DNA of 62,000 bases from assembly GCA_015680685.1 (NCBI GenBank), contig MNCI01003573.1, forward strand, positions 741,107 to 803,106. Direction: 5' to 3'. Positions 22,703 through 32,978 of this stretch are shown here, piece by piece. The first letter of the stretch is position 1; each line of letters begins with the position of its first letter. The notes under the pieces were generated by a model. That model was given only the letters and a program-made list of their open reading frames with translations, was not told the origin of the DNA and made no database searches. This DNA comes from Gnetum montanum. Lineage: Eukaryota > Streptophyta > Gnetopsida > Gnetales > Gnetaceae. The position numbers were made by a program, and so were the translations under genes.

Positions 22703-23270
22703 ACGATGGTCTTTGCGTACATTATCTTTTTCTTAACGGGTTATCATGGTTACCACTTAGCAATTTTATTTCACGTATTTTTACCTTACTTTTCTTTTTG
22801 GTTCTTACGCTGGTCATTTATCTTCATGCTATTGTCTTTTTCATACGCATAGTAGTCACGTTTCTTGATCACTTTAGCGCAATTACGCAAAATACTGTAC
22901 CAGTATCATTTACGCTTGCTGTATTACGCCATGGCCCGCAACGGCCTTAAACTAGTTGCCAGAACTCTATCCTATGCCTCTTTACGCTTGATCACGCAGT
23001 AGGCCCGCAACGGCCTTAAACTAGTCTCTAGTTTACGCAAAACCATATGAAGGCCCGCAATGGCCTTAAACTAGCAATTACGCTTTATCGCTATCACTTA
23101 GGTGAAATTTTCAACAATCACGTTCATACTCGCCAGGCAAAATGCAAAAAAGAATAAAAACAATGTGTAACTGACATTTAACACATCCACCAAGTTTTAT
23201 AACATGTCTTTGCAGCCATTCGTAAAATGATACTGCACTCAACATCAATAAAACTATGCGTAAATTATAA
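22703..23270 (+). other. E4 gap after protease: three palindromic units and TTACGC cluster
   Basis: No coding frame in either direction. Three copies of ggcccgca(a)cggccttaaactag sit at 22933, 23002 and 23052, each with GGCC on both sides of a six-base loop and then TTAAACTAG. About nine TTACGC/GCGTAA motifs, the same word that crowds the LTR U3, lie between 22800 and 23290. The region forms the 3' flank of the antisense gene and, in sense, the start of the presumed intron. Confidence 0.6.
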
Positions 23271-26200
23271 TTACGCATTTCCTCTACTGCCACTATCGCC
23301 GGTATCCCTTAAGTCCAGGTCTAACGCTAATGGATCATCCTCCAATGGGCCATCGTTTCTTGGAATGATTCTTTCACGAAGAATGCCCTCTTCACGAGGT
23401 CCTTGTCCCGGCGCCGGCTCCACGGGAAGATGCTCTTCATCGTTGCGTTCTTCTTCTTTTTCTCCTTCTTCTTCTACTTCTTCTTCCACTTCTTCTTCCA
23501 CTTCGGCCACTTCCTCTGCTAACTCCTCAGCTTGTTTGTCCTCCCTATCCTCGGCTGGTACCTAAACACAGTAAGCACTTTAGCTACCCAAGACTTAACA
23601 TCATAATTAGAAGCGCAAACTAAATAGTGCGTAGACTCACCTGTGACGGCCCTGCTTCCGCAACAAAAGAAAGCTTGTCCAGGCCAGCCCACAGGCACTT
23701 CATAATCTCTTCCTCCATTAGATCTGGCCATACATCCTCTATCAAAGCAGCTCCAGCCTTCACCTTCCTTTTCTCTACGCTGCTCCAGTAGGGTGGGTCC
23801 GGGAAGAAAGTAGGGATTGTAGCCTGACCCCCAGGGAGAGTCATTGCCCTCTCTGGGGACACACTTACAGTCACCTACTCCTTGAATTTCTTGAAGGCTT
23901 CAGAAGCTCCGATGACATCCTGGAAGACTTCCAAGGACTAGGCCCTGACGGCAAGATCACGGTAGAGTTTCCGATAAGCACTACTCTCCCGCTTGTACAA
24001 GTGTTTGTGGTCCTTCTCCTTCTGCCCCCACTCTTGCACGCTCGCACAATAATCCCTCCAGTCCCAGCTTTTCTGGGCTAGGAGTTCTATCTGCATCCAT
24101 TGTTCGACTAACGCCCGACTGGTCTGCATGCTGTTTTTGATGGTTGTCCAATACCAGGAGTGGTCGACAACAGCGGTATNAGTCTGCATGCTATTTTTGA
24201 TGGTTGTCCAATACCAGGAGTGGTCGACAACAGCGGTATGCCAGTCTTCATCCCCTGTGGCCCGCGCCTGTAGGAAGTCACACCGTGATTTTAAGTTTCC
24301 GACCTCTTTGGTCAGAGACTCAACCTTTTGCTCCGACCTCTGCAACCTCTTCCATAGGGTTTCATAGGCGCCCTTACTCTCCCATAAGGAGCGTGTCAAG
24401 CGTAACGCATATTTACGCATTTCCTCATAAATGTGACGTGGCACGGTTGCTTCATTGAATGGTGGTTCCACTGTGTCCATATCAATGGGCTCAGTAGGAT
24501 CCCATTGGAGGTGAGCTCCTAATAGAAAACAACCATCAAACGTTGATAACATATTACCACTACGTGGTATCACAGACTTATTACAACCATAACGTACCCG
24601 CTCCAGGTTCGACGCGCTCTAGGCGCTCGATCATGTCACTGACAACCCCTTCCATGAAGGCAAACTTGTCAGGAAAGTCTTTCCACGCCCTGCTCGCAGC
24701 AATAGACGTGGACACCTCCTCTTCTCCTGTAGCGTAATTCAGTTAGAAACCTCATTTATTTACAGAAATCCTGCAAACAGACTAACACACCCATTACCTC
24801 TACCGGTGGCAGTGGCGATTTCACCGACATCTTCTGCATCCCTTTCCCTTTCACGCACTTGAGTCTGTGCGTTGCTGGTTCTAGTAGCTGGGGCCTCCTC
24901 ATGCACCAGAGCCTGTACGCGGCTCACGCTAACAGTTGGGGCCTCTTCTTCCAAAATTGAGGCCCCCTCCCTATGACTTAGTGTTACTGCTCCCGTCTCA
25001 GGGGTCAGTTCTTCCGTAACTTTCACTGGTCATGTCATAGCGCCTTAGTATGTCATTGCGTAAAACATCTAAACAAACATTATGTAATATAATTCTTTCA
25101 CGCTTACCAGGCGGAGGCTTACTCCGCTGAACTTGGACAGCCATAGTTCGGCCCGCGTCACCCCCACGAGGCTTGGCTATGCAGAGCCTTTTACGCTGAG
25201 CTGCAGGTTCTACGATTTCTTCCACCACGCGCTTCCCTCGCGAGGCATCGTCAGTGTAGGTAGGCATTATCCCGCCTATGCTGTCGAGACCTCGCACTTA
25301 GGGCGCTACCAAATCCTTGGTTGTTACAGACAACGACTCCTTGATCCCTTCCGGCGGATCCTGCCCACGAGTAGTGCTGAGGATGTGGGCAATCCAAGGT
25401 TTGGACAGCTGATCTCGGTCTTGCTGTACCCAGACCCCATTCCTTTGGATGACCAGAAACTCAGCAAACCGCTGGAGGGAAGCTATGAAGAACGCGTAAT
25501 GCACGTTGAAATGGGACTCAAGCTTCTTGCGAAGCTTGAGCATCTCATTACGCAGTCCCTTGGCAAAATAGCTTGCCTAATTGAACTGGGTCCCCTCCTC
25601 TAGAACCTCTCACATAATACGGGTCTGTTCTACAGAAAAGAACCTCCCCTGCAAGAGAGTTTTGGGGAAGGTCCGGGCCCGGAAAAGGGGATACAGTGTC
25701 TTAGCAGCGTCCATCTCGAATTTTTCGCAAGGAAACCCTTTAGTCTCCTTTAGGATCCTTACCCACTCCTTCAGCCAATTCTGGAAAGCTTCTCTTCTCT
25801 TCACCTTCTCACTTACGGGAGGGCCGTTTGAGGGGACGCCAAAGAGGTCCACGAAGAGCTGAGCGTCAATATCAAAAGTTACGCGTACATTGTGTACACG
25901 CGTGTAGAAACGCTCCGCCTGCTCGTTGAAGGAGTTGACCAAGGTTAGCATTTCACTGGCGGGGACATCAGGAGTCGCAGCCAAAAATAGGTGCATTAGC
26001 CCTGCTGCTCGGATCTTGGAGGTCACCGCGACTGGGGCCGCCGAGTGGCTGAGCCAGCGCTGTGCGTCCTTGATGTCGCTGTAGCAGAAAAGGACAGTGT
26101 TCGCCTCGCGGCCGGAAATCGTAAGGGTAATCTCCTGGGATTCCCTAACTGCACAACATAAAGCACGAATTAACCAAAGCTCTATTATGCAATGTCCACA

Positions 26201-27474
26201 ATTTACAATTATAGTATGCAGTAACCAACTACACCACAGCCTTACCGGGGCAACGAAAATGGCGGGAGTTCCCTCTGCACGTCCTCGACGGTAAGGGGCG
26301 GATCCAGGGTCCAATCATCATGCAGCCACCTGAGTCTTTGGCAACTCTGAAAAGCCCTAGCGTAACGGGTGGGGTACTCGCGCATGTCAAAGCCGATCTG
26401 CTCTATGACACCAGCACACACGTTGTTAGTTGCAGTAAATGCCATTATCGTCGTTTCGGCCCACGATAACACATCCCCATCACCAACTAACTTATTGTCC
26501 TGAATAAAGAACCTGCACCATACAACATAGGCTTATTGTACATTTTCCACATAGGCTTCTCTTCTATTTCACACCGATAACAGACACCAACGCAAAATAG
26601 AAAAAATAGATAGTTAATAAAATTCGCTTACCCGCCTGTGTAGTATACCGTGCCTTGTGGGTTTTGGAAACAGGTCAAGACATGGCGAGCCACGAACAGC
26701 GTGTTATATGCATGGTAACAATTGAATCGAGCCATTTCCCAGATCCAGTTCAAGCTCCTTAAGCCCCGGGCACTAAGCTCTCGGTCTTCGAGATGGCCCG
26801 TATTGATGGCCCCGTCCGTCAAAAAGGCCAAAATCCCTTTCGTAGAATCCGCCAGCAGGTGCTCTAAAAGAGCACCGGTGACGTCACCAGCCAGGTCAGA
26901 CCACACGATGACGCTGAGGTTGCACAGCAAGAACTGCAGAAACTCCAGTGCACCCTATCGAAACCATATGGCCTTCCCTTGCAACCGTGTGTGCGGAGGA
27001 GGGACATTGGGGACAATGGGGTTTATACAACACAAGACCCCGACAATATCCAGCACAATCAGGATGGGCTTTAGCACAATGCTGTATAGAAAACCCAAAG
27101 CGTACATTAACACCTACATTTGCATTTGCATAACTAACACAGAAAACTCATAAACCACACTCAACTATCCAGGCTGAAATCGCCCAAACCCTTGCAATAA
27201 CGCAAGGTTCGTCCCTGACAACGGCGGTAGATGCAACCCCATCAAACCATCGAATTAACCCGAGGTCCACAATTTGAAATCAACATGCATGCAAACGAAA
27301 ATATACCACAAAAAGCAGCCATAGAAACAAGCGTAGATATGTAAGAATGACCTACCGGTTCAAAGGCATAGGGTCACGAATATCGACCAGCGCCTGCGAA
27401 ACACGCTCCACAGTTGCCTGCATTTCGTCGATTTTGGCCAGTTTTGCATTCTTCCTCTTGACCCTCGGAGCCAT
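23271..27474 (-). pseudogene. E4 antisense gene, eight exons
   Basis: Reading the minus strand, exons are 27474-27356, 27081-26632, 26512-26246, 26144-25108, 25025-24798, 24726-24598, 24518-23641 and 23561-23271. Every junction has GT and AG and the frame is carried across each. The product would be about 1,130 residues: a basic start (MAPRVKRKNAKLAK), a long central part (exons 2-4), acidic linkers, a charged exon 7 of coiled-coil type and a Glu-rich tail. In-frame stops remain (exon 2; exon 4 near 25610, 25580 and 25298; exon 7 near 23938), so the copy is dead. E5 carries the same gene. I do not recognise the protein; extra ORFs, some antisense, are known in Tat elements. Confidence 0.8.
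24120..24240 (-). other. 60-bp duplication across an N in exon 7 of the E4 antisense gene
   Basis: The sequence 24121-24179 is repeated at 24181-24239 with two mismatches, joined by a single N at 24180. The frame is preserved with or without the extra copy. The protein repeat TAVVDHSWYWTTIKNSMQT is probably an overlap left at a contig join. Confidence 0.7.
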
Positions 27475-27890
27475 TGCAACAGTTTCAGAATTTTTCACAG
27501 CTTAACACTTGCAAATCCTCGCAAAGTCACTCGCTCCAATCCTCTGCTCTGCCTACTTTCGCCCTGCAGCAATTACGAATTCAAATTCTCGATAGCCAAC
27601 AGCCTGTTCTCATCGAAAAAACCACTTGCTTATATGTGAGGATCACCGGCTTGATATCCGATTTTAGCGGGACTTTCCTAAAACAGACCCCGAAAATCAA
27701 GATATTAATGCGGCCGATATCGCATGTGTCACTATCCGAAATGACGTTAAACTACCACATCTTATCGCCTTGTAATCAGGTTACATTGATTATAGCTTGT
27801 CTATAATATTCAAAATTCAGTTAGCCTTCCACGTTCGGCGACATCACATCACTTGTCTCCTAATCATTTACGCACTTGGCGGTTTTGCAG
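27475..27890 (-). promoter_or_regulatory. E4 divergent gap: putative antisense promoter and pol acceptor
   Basis: On the minus strand, ATATAAG (27629-27635) stands about 155 bp before the antisense ATG and is a candidate TATA box. Upstream of it is one palindromic unit (27733-27758: tccgaaatgacgttaaact on the plus strand), the same unit that forms the arrays in E5. On the plus strand a pyrimidine-rich stretch ends ggttttgcag at 27890, directly before the open pol frame. E5 has ttaattggcag at the same place. Confidence 0.5.
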
Positions 27891-29131
27891 GGTAGACGAC
27901 AAATGGACTCAACAATTTCAGCACCCCTAACTTTAACAGGCCCATACGGGAAGATAGTTAGACAATTTGACTCCACGTTGATAGACGCTAACCCCTCTTT
28001 AGAAGACGTAACCATAGCTGCGTCAGAAACATCCCCAGAGTGGCCAGAATAGCCGACACGTACGCTAGACTTGGAGGCTGGAGACATAACCGAAGACCCC
28101 CTCAGTGAGATCTCTATCGTTACGCACAGAGGTGAGGCTCGAGCGCTTAAAGTTAGTTCTTTATTAGACCAGAAAATGCATGATGCCATAACACAGGTCC
28201 TGCAAGAAAACACTACCGTCTTCGTATGGTCATACGAGGACAGGCCTGGACTAGATCCCAGGTTAATCCAACATAACATCATCCTAGACTCGCAGGTTAA
28301 GGCTGTTAGGCAAAAGGCACGCAAAACCAAGCCAGAGATCGCACTGGCCGTGTGTACTGAAATCACCAAACTGTATCAGGCTGGTTTCATTCGCGCGGTC
28401 AATTACTCGGATTGGGTGTCTAACATTGTAGTCGTCCCAAAGAAGACTGGAAGCATACGCATCTACATAGACTTCCAGGATTTGAATAAGGCAACGATCA
28501 AGGACAATTTCCCACTTCTGAGTATCGACCAGCTAGTCGACACGACAGCTGGGTATGCGCTGCTCTCTTTCATGGACGATTTTTCAGGTTATAATCAGAT
28601 CTGAATTAACCCAGAACATCAATTGACAACAACGTTCATGATGCCTTGGGGCACCTTCTGTTACACTATGATGCCTTTTGGTTTGAAGAATGCTGGAGCA
28701 ACGTATCAACGGGCTATGACATACATCTTTAGCGACTGTCTCCTCGGAAAGCTGAATGACTACGTAGACGATATAGCTGTGAAGTGTTTAAAGTCTGAAG
28801 ATCATTCAGGAGACCTGGAGTTAGTCCTCAAAAGATGTTCCAAATACGAGCTCCGGCTTAACCCAAAGAAGTGCGTATTCGGGGTTAAAACCAGACGCAT
28901 GCTGGGGTTTGTGGTGTCGGAAGCTGGCATACGAGTTGACCCTGACAAGGTCAAAGCCATTGTTGAGCTCACGCCTCCTACAGACCTCAAGAAATTACGT
29001 GGGTTACAGGGATGATTACAGTTCATACGTCGATTCATCTCGAGATTAACCGATAAGCTGCACCCTATGCAGTACCTGCTCAAAAAGGGGGTCAATTTTG
29101 AATGGACGGAAGATTGCCAGCGTGCGTTTGA
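27891..29131 (+). pseudogene. E4 reverse transcriptase
   Basis: The pol frame opens GRRQMDST after an acceptor-like site and runs in one frame to 31370. RT landmarks are YQAGFIRAVNYSDWVSNIVV, VVPKKTGSIRIYIDFQDLN, SFMDDFSGYNQI, MMPWGTFCYTMMPFGLKNA, the catalytic YVDD at 28761-28772 and the connection FIRRFISRL. Stops at 28602 and 29013 (TGA) break it; at 29013 E5 has Arg. All three catalytic Asp are present, so RT lost activity only through the stops. Wording is of the Tat lineage. Confidence 0.9.
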
Positions 29132-29640
29132 CAATTTGAAATAAGAATTGCAACATCTACCAACGGTTTTCCCGCCACAAAGGGACTTACCATTCTACAT
29201 TTACCTCGCTACTTCGGATGTAGTGTTAGCAGCATTGCTCTGTCAAAGAAGGGATGATGGGTCCAAAGTGCCCATCTACTACTTAAGCCATGCTCTATAT
29301 GTGTATGAAACGAGGTATAATGAAGTCGAGCGTAATTGTCTAGCATTAGTTTTTACGCTCAAAAAGTGTAGACATTACCTTTTTCGTAGCCAGGTTAACA
29401 TCATTTATAAAAATAACATCCTTAAGACCATTACGCATAACTTATACGAGAGCAGTAGGATCGCTCGCTGGAAGGCTATTATCGTAGAATTTGATCTGCA
29501 TTATATTGGCCAATCGTCTACGAAAGGCTAAGCGATAGCTGACCAGTTAGTAACGTCACCAATTAACAACCAAGCAACCATCGAACCAGAGTTCCCTGAC
29601 GAACATGTACATAGTTTAAGCCCTGTTTCGACAGGCCCCG
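29132..29640 (+). pseudogene. E4 first RNase H (degenerate catalytic set)
   Basis: FYIYLATSDVVLAALL, YNEVERNCLALVF, HYLFRSQVNIIYKNN and RIARWKAIIVEFDLHY follow the Ty3/gypsy RNase H order. The third catalytic Asp, normally in a T-D-H/N-x motif, is replaced (IIYKNN). Loss of this residue is typical for Tat elements that have gained a second RNase H. The domain likely survives as a spacer. TAA at 29529 replaces a Gln seen in E5. Confidence 0.8.
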
Positions 29641-30030
29641 AAGCAACATTGTACTTTGATGGCGCTTCAACTGTTAGAGGTGGCAGTGCTGCCACTGTTA
29701 TCATGCTATCTCCTGAGGATGTGCGTCTCCATGCTTATCGCTTGACCTTCCCCTATATGAACAATGTGGCAGAGTACGAGGGGCTCCTCAGGGGATTACT
29801 AACTGCCAGTGAACTCGATGTTCAACACCTGGCGATTAGGGGCGATTTGATGCTTGTCATAAATCAGATCACAGGAGTCTACGCCTGCAAGGCTGTACAT
29901 TTGTAGCCCTACTGCCATACGGCTAAAGATCTTCTGGGACGATTTGCAACCATCGATGCCCAGCACGTTCCCCACACGGATAACACACTAGCTGATGCAC
30001 TGGCTACATTGGCTCTGAACGTGCCCACAC
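29641..30030 (+). pseudogene. E4 second RNase H (archaeal type)
   Basis: LYFDGAST opens a second RNase H. It has the catalytic Asp in YFDGAS, Glu in AEYEGLL, Asp in IRGDLMLV and Asp in NTLADALATL. This D-E-D-D set is complete. The domain is the archaeal-type RNase H known from the Tat lineage. It presumably supplies the degradation of RNA template that the first domain can no longer perform. A TAG at 29904 stands where E5 has Gln. Confidence 0.85.
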
Positions 30031-31370
30031 ATTTGTTGGACACCTGCCCCGCATTGATTACCGACTGCACAGATCCTATCATTCTGATGGCGCAAGTCTC
30101 TTCTCTTCTTGAGGAAAGCATGCCTGAATGGTACGATGCCATTAAAACTTGCCTTTTACAGGGTGAGTTACTGTCTGCATTGACACGCGCACAGAAAGAC
30201 GCAATCCGTAAGCGGGCTAGGTAATACATCATCATCGGAGACAACACTCTTTGTAGACGCTCCTTTGATGGCGTGCTGGTGACATGCATCGACAAAAACC
30301 AAGTACAACAGATAGTCGGCAAAATTCAGGAGGGACTGTGCAGTGGCCACGTAGCACCACGGGCTATGGCCTTAAAAATCCGTTGCTTAGGATACTACTG
30401 GCCACGCATGGAAAAAGATTGCCTGACGAAGGTTAAAACCTGCGACACGTGTCAGCGTCATGCAAATCTTATACACGTGTCACCTACAGAACTACACACG
30501 ACGCAGATAACATGGTCATTTCAATGATGGGGACTAGACATTATAGGCCCGATCACGCCAAAATCCTCCGCAGGTCATAGCTTCATTATTACCGCTACTG
30601 AGTATTTTACGAAGTGGGTAGAGGCGGTTCCCCTGCGAAAGATTACATCTCAGCAGATTTGCCATTTTATCCTGGACAATATAGTAACCAGGTTTGGTCT
30701 CCCAATGACTATCGTGACCGACAATGGGCCACAGTTCAGTAGCGTGGAAACCAAATCCTTCTGTGATAACCTGGGCATTAGACAATCCTTTTTCTCCCCC
30801 TATTACCCGCAAGCGAATGGTCAAGCTGAAGCAACAAACAAAGTAGTCATCAATCTGCTCAAGAAAATGCTCGACAGCAACAAAAGGCGGTGGCACAAAC
30901 AGATCCTCTATGTGCTATAGGCGTATCTTACTACATGTAGGACAGCTACGGGTAGTACGCCCTATAGCCTGGTTTACGGGTCTGAAGTAGTGCTGCCCCT
31001 CGAGTTGCAAATCCCTTCTCTAAGAATGGTCCTTTCCACGGTTATAAATGAGGCTCAACACACCGAGTCTCGAATCGCAGATTTGGATTCAGTCGAAGAG
31101 AAGCGGATATAGGCTCTTGACACGATTAAAAGATATTAAGACAAACAGTGACAGAAGCATCATCATAACCCTTAGCAATGCCCGATCAAGAAAGGAGACC
31201 TTGTGCTTAAGGCCGTGCATGAACTAGTAAGCAAATTCTTTGCAAACTGGGAAGGCCCTTTCTTGGTGGTCGACGTGTACAGCAACGGAGCATTCAAGTT
31301 AGCAGACGTCGACGGCAATGAATTCTCAAATCCTGTAAATCATGTATATCTAAAGCAGTATTACATTTAA
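30031..31370 (+). pseudogene. E4 integrase
   Basis: The N-terminal part carries GHVAPRAMALKIRCLGYYWP and CDTCQRHANL, remnants of the zinc module. The core keeps all three acidic residues: WGLDIIGPI, IVTDNGPQFSS and NGQAEATNK. The C-terminal domain reads NWEGPFLVVDVYSNGAFKL, a GPY/F-type module, and the frame ends at TAA 31368-31370. Stops at 30222, 30528, 30918 and four more after 31100 inactivate it. At 30222 and 30918 E5 has Gln and Trp. No chromodomain is seen. Confidence 0.9.
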
Positions 31371-31399
31371 CAGCATCTACGATGTCAACAGCAGGTATG

Positions 31400-31880
31400 A
31401 CAATACACGTCTGCTACGACGTTAAACTGGCATTGACCGTCTGCCAAGATGAAAAACTGGAATCTTTTGCACGCGTCTGTCACGACGCTAAACTGGCAGT
31501 ATTAGTCCGCTATGATGCTAAACTGGCAAGTTGTAATTGTCCGCTACAACGTAAAAATGGCAATGTTGTACAGGTCCGCCAAGAAGAAAAACTAGAATCT
31601 TTCGCACGCGTCCGTCATGACGCTAAACTGGCATAGGTAAGTAGCCGTCTGCTGAGATGTAAAACCAGCACAGACTTGTCCCTGGGTCATGACACGAAAC
31701 TGACATCCACAGCATGGTCTGCTGAGACCATAAATCAGACATATCACCATCCGCTACGACGTAAAACTAGCATTTCTCGGTCTGCCCGGACTTTAAACCG
31801 GGACCATGGTCTGCTGAGACTTAAAACCAGCAATGACAGTCTACCAGGACTTAAAACTGGGACTTACAGGCTACTACCAT
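31400..31880 (+). repeat. E4 3' array of about 14 palindromic units
   Basis: About 14 units of roughly 24 bases are separated by 5-30 bases. The general form is GTCYG, a loop, RGAC, then T/A-rich AAACTGGCA. Clear members are gtctgctacgacgttaaact, gtccgctacgacgtaaaact, gtctgctgagacttaaaacc and gtctaccaggacttaaaact. The stem changes on both sides together (GTCT/AGAC, GTC/GAC), which suggests that pairing or palindromic binding matters. E5 has a corresponding array at the same place after integrase. Confidence 0.75.
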
Positions 31881-32961
31881 ATAACTCAAGCGAGCGTGAT
31901 CATCTCTGTACGGCTGCATGACAAACAGGGTGGGATACTGGGACAGTCCCAGTGTCGCCACCCCACCGGCATCTTGCTGATTCCTCGGATGAGCTGAGAG
32001 GCATCTTACTGATCCCTCGGAGATGCCATCGCTGCGCCCACTACAACGGTGGTACCTCTAAGAGTTTGGTCTTACCAGCTGGAGCCCCGACGAAATCCTC
32101 ATTGACAACGACCTCGGGACCCTCCGCCAATCATCGCCATCGGATGCTGGCTTCGCAAATTCATCTAGCTGGTTTCTTGTCTAACCAGTTAGGTGCACTG
32201 CGTCTGATGCCTTTTGGCGAAGGTATGCAGGGCCAATTGTCAGGATTGGCGGCCGCGGCCTTACGCTCCAGCTCCTTCTTCACGTCCCAATGGCTCCATC
32301 TCGCATCAAACTGTGCCTGTTTTGACAACCTCGCCTCTCGTTCGCATGGGCAATGGTGTCCTCTGTTTTCTTCTGTGGTTGCAGGTTACTTGCTTTGAGG
32401 ATGTTGTTCAAAGATGCACTCACCTGAGCGGTGAAGGATCACAGCGTCTTGAAATGGCTGCTCAGGTTTGCCCGACCACTTAGATTAGCATGCTTATGCC
32501 TCTCACAAACCTACCCTTCGCTATTATTTCCCTTCATCCCCACCACCCGCTTCCCATACACAGACGCTACATATGCAAGCATCCATTTTCCGCACTCACA
32601 CTAGTAGAGATATCGTAGAAGTGATGCGCCATGCTCCTTTTGCAAGCTTTCCTGCTGTAATCAGTGACAGAGAGATCTCAGGCTGACGTGCTACGCTCGT
32701 CTGGAAGCATTTCTGTCAATTTAAATGTGCGTACGTTTTTGTGCGTGTAGTAAACATATTCCATACTCCTACCATCCTGACTCATTTTACATTTTCTCTG
32801 AACCTGTTTCCCACCATGCCATTCTATCTCCCAATCCCTCTAGCTTTGCTCTTCCATATTGACAGGGCAACCCTTGAGTAGCCATGGATGGACGCTGTTC
32901 TTACTTTGACCCGGTGTTTCGTATTCTTTGTCGACGTCTTTCGGGTAAGCCCTCCAACCGT
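31881..32961 (+). other. E4 3' noncoding region
   Basis: No gene is supported; a 148-codon ORF at 31952-32398 has no recognisable features. A short direct repeat, ggcatcttgctgattcctcgg followed about 30 bp later by a near copy, occurs near 31969-32020. Base composition is that of the element. Confidence 0.5.
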
Positions 32962-32978
32962 CAACAAAGAGGGGCCAT
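32962..32978 (+). other. E4 polypurine tract
   Basis: caacaaagaggggccat stands directly before the 3' LTR. E5 has caacaaagaggggccaa directly before its own LTR on the other strand. Confidence 0.85.

Noticed and set aside
31952-32398. 148-codon ORF after E4 integrase
   Set aside because: No motifs, no counterpart in E5, and it lies in the 3' noncoding region.
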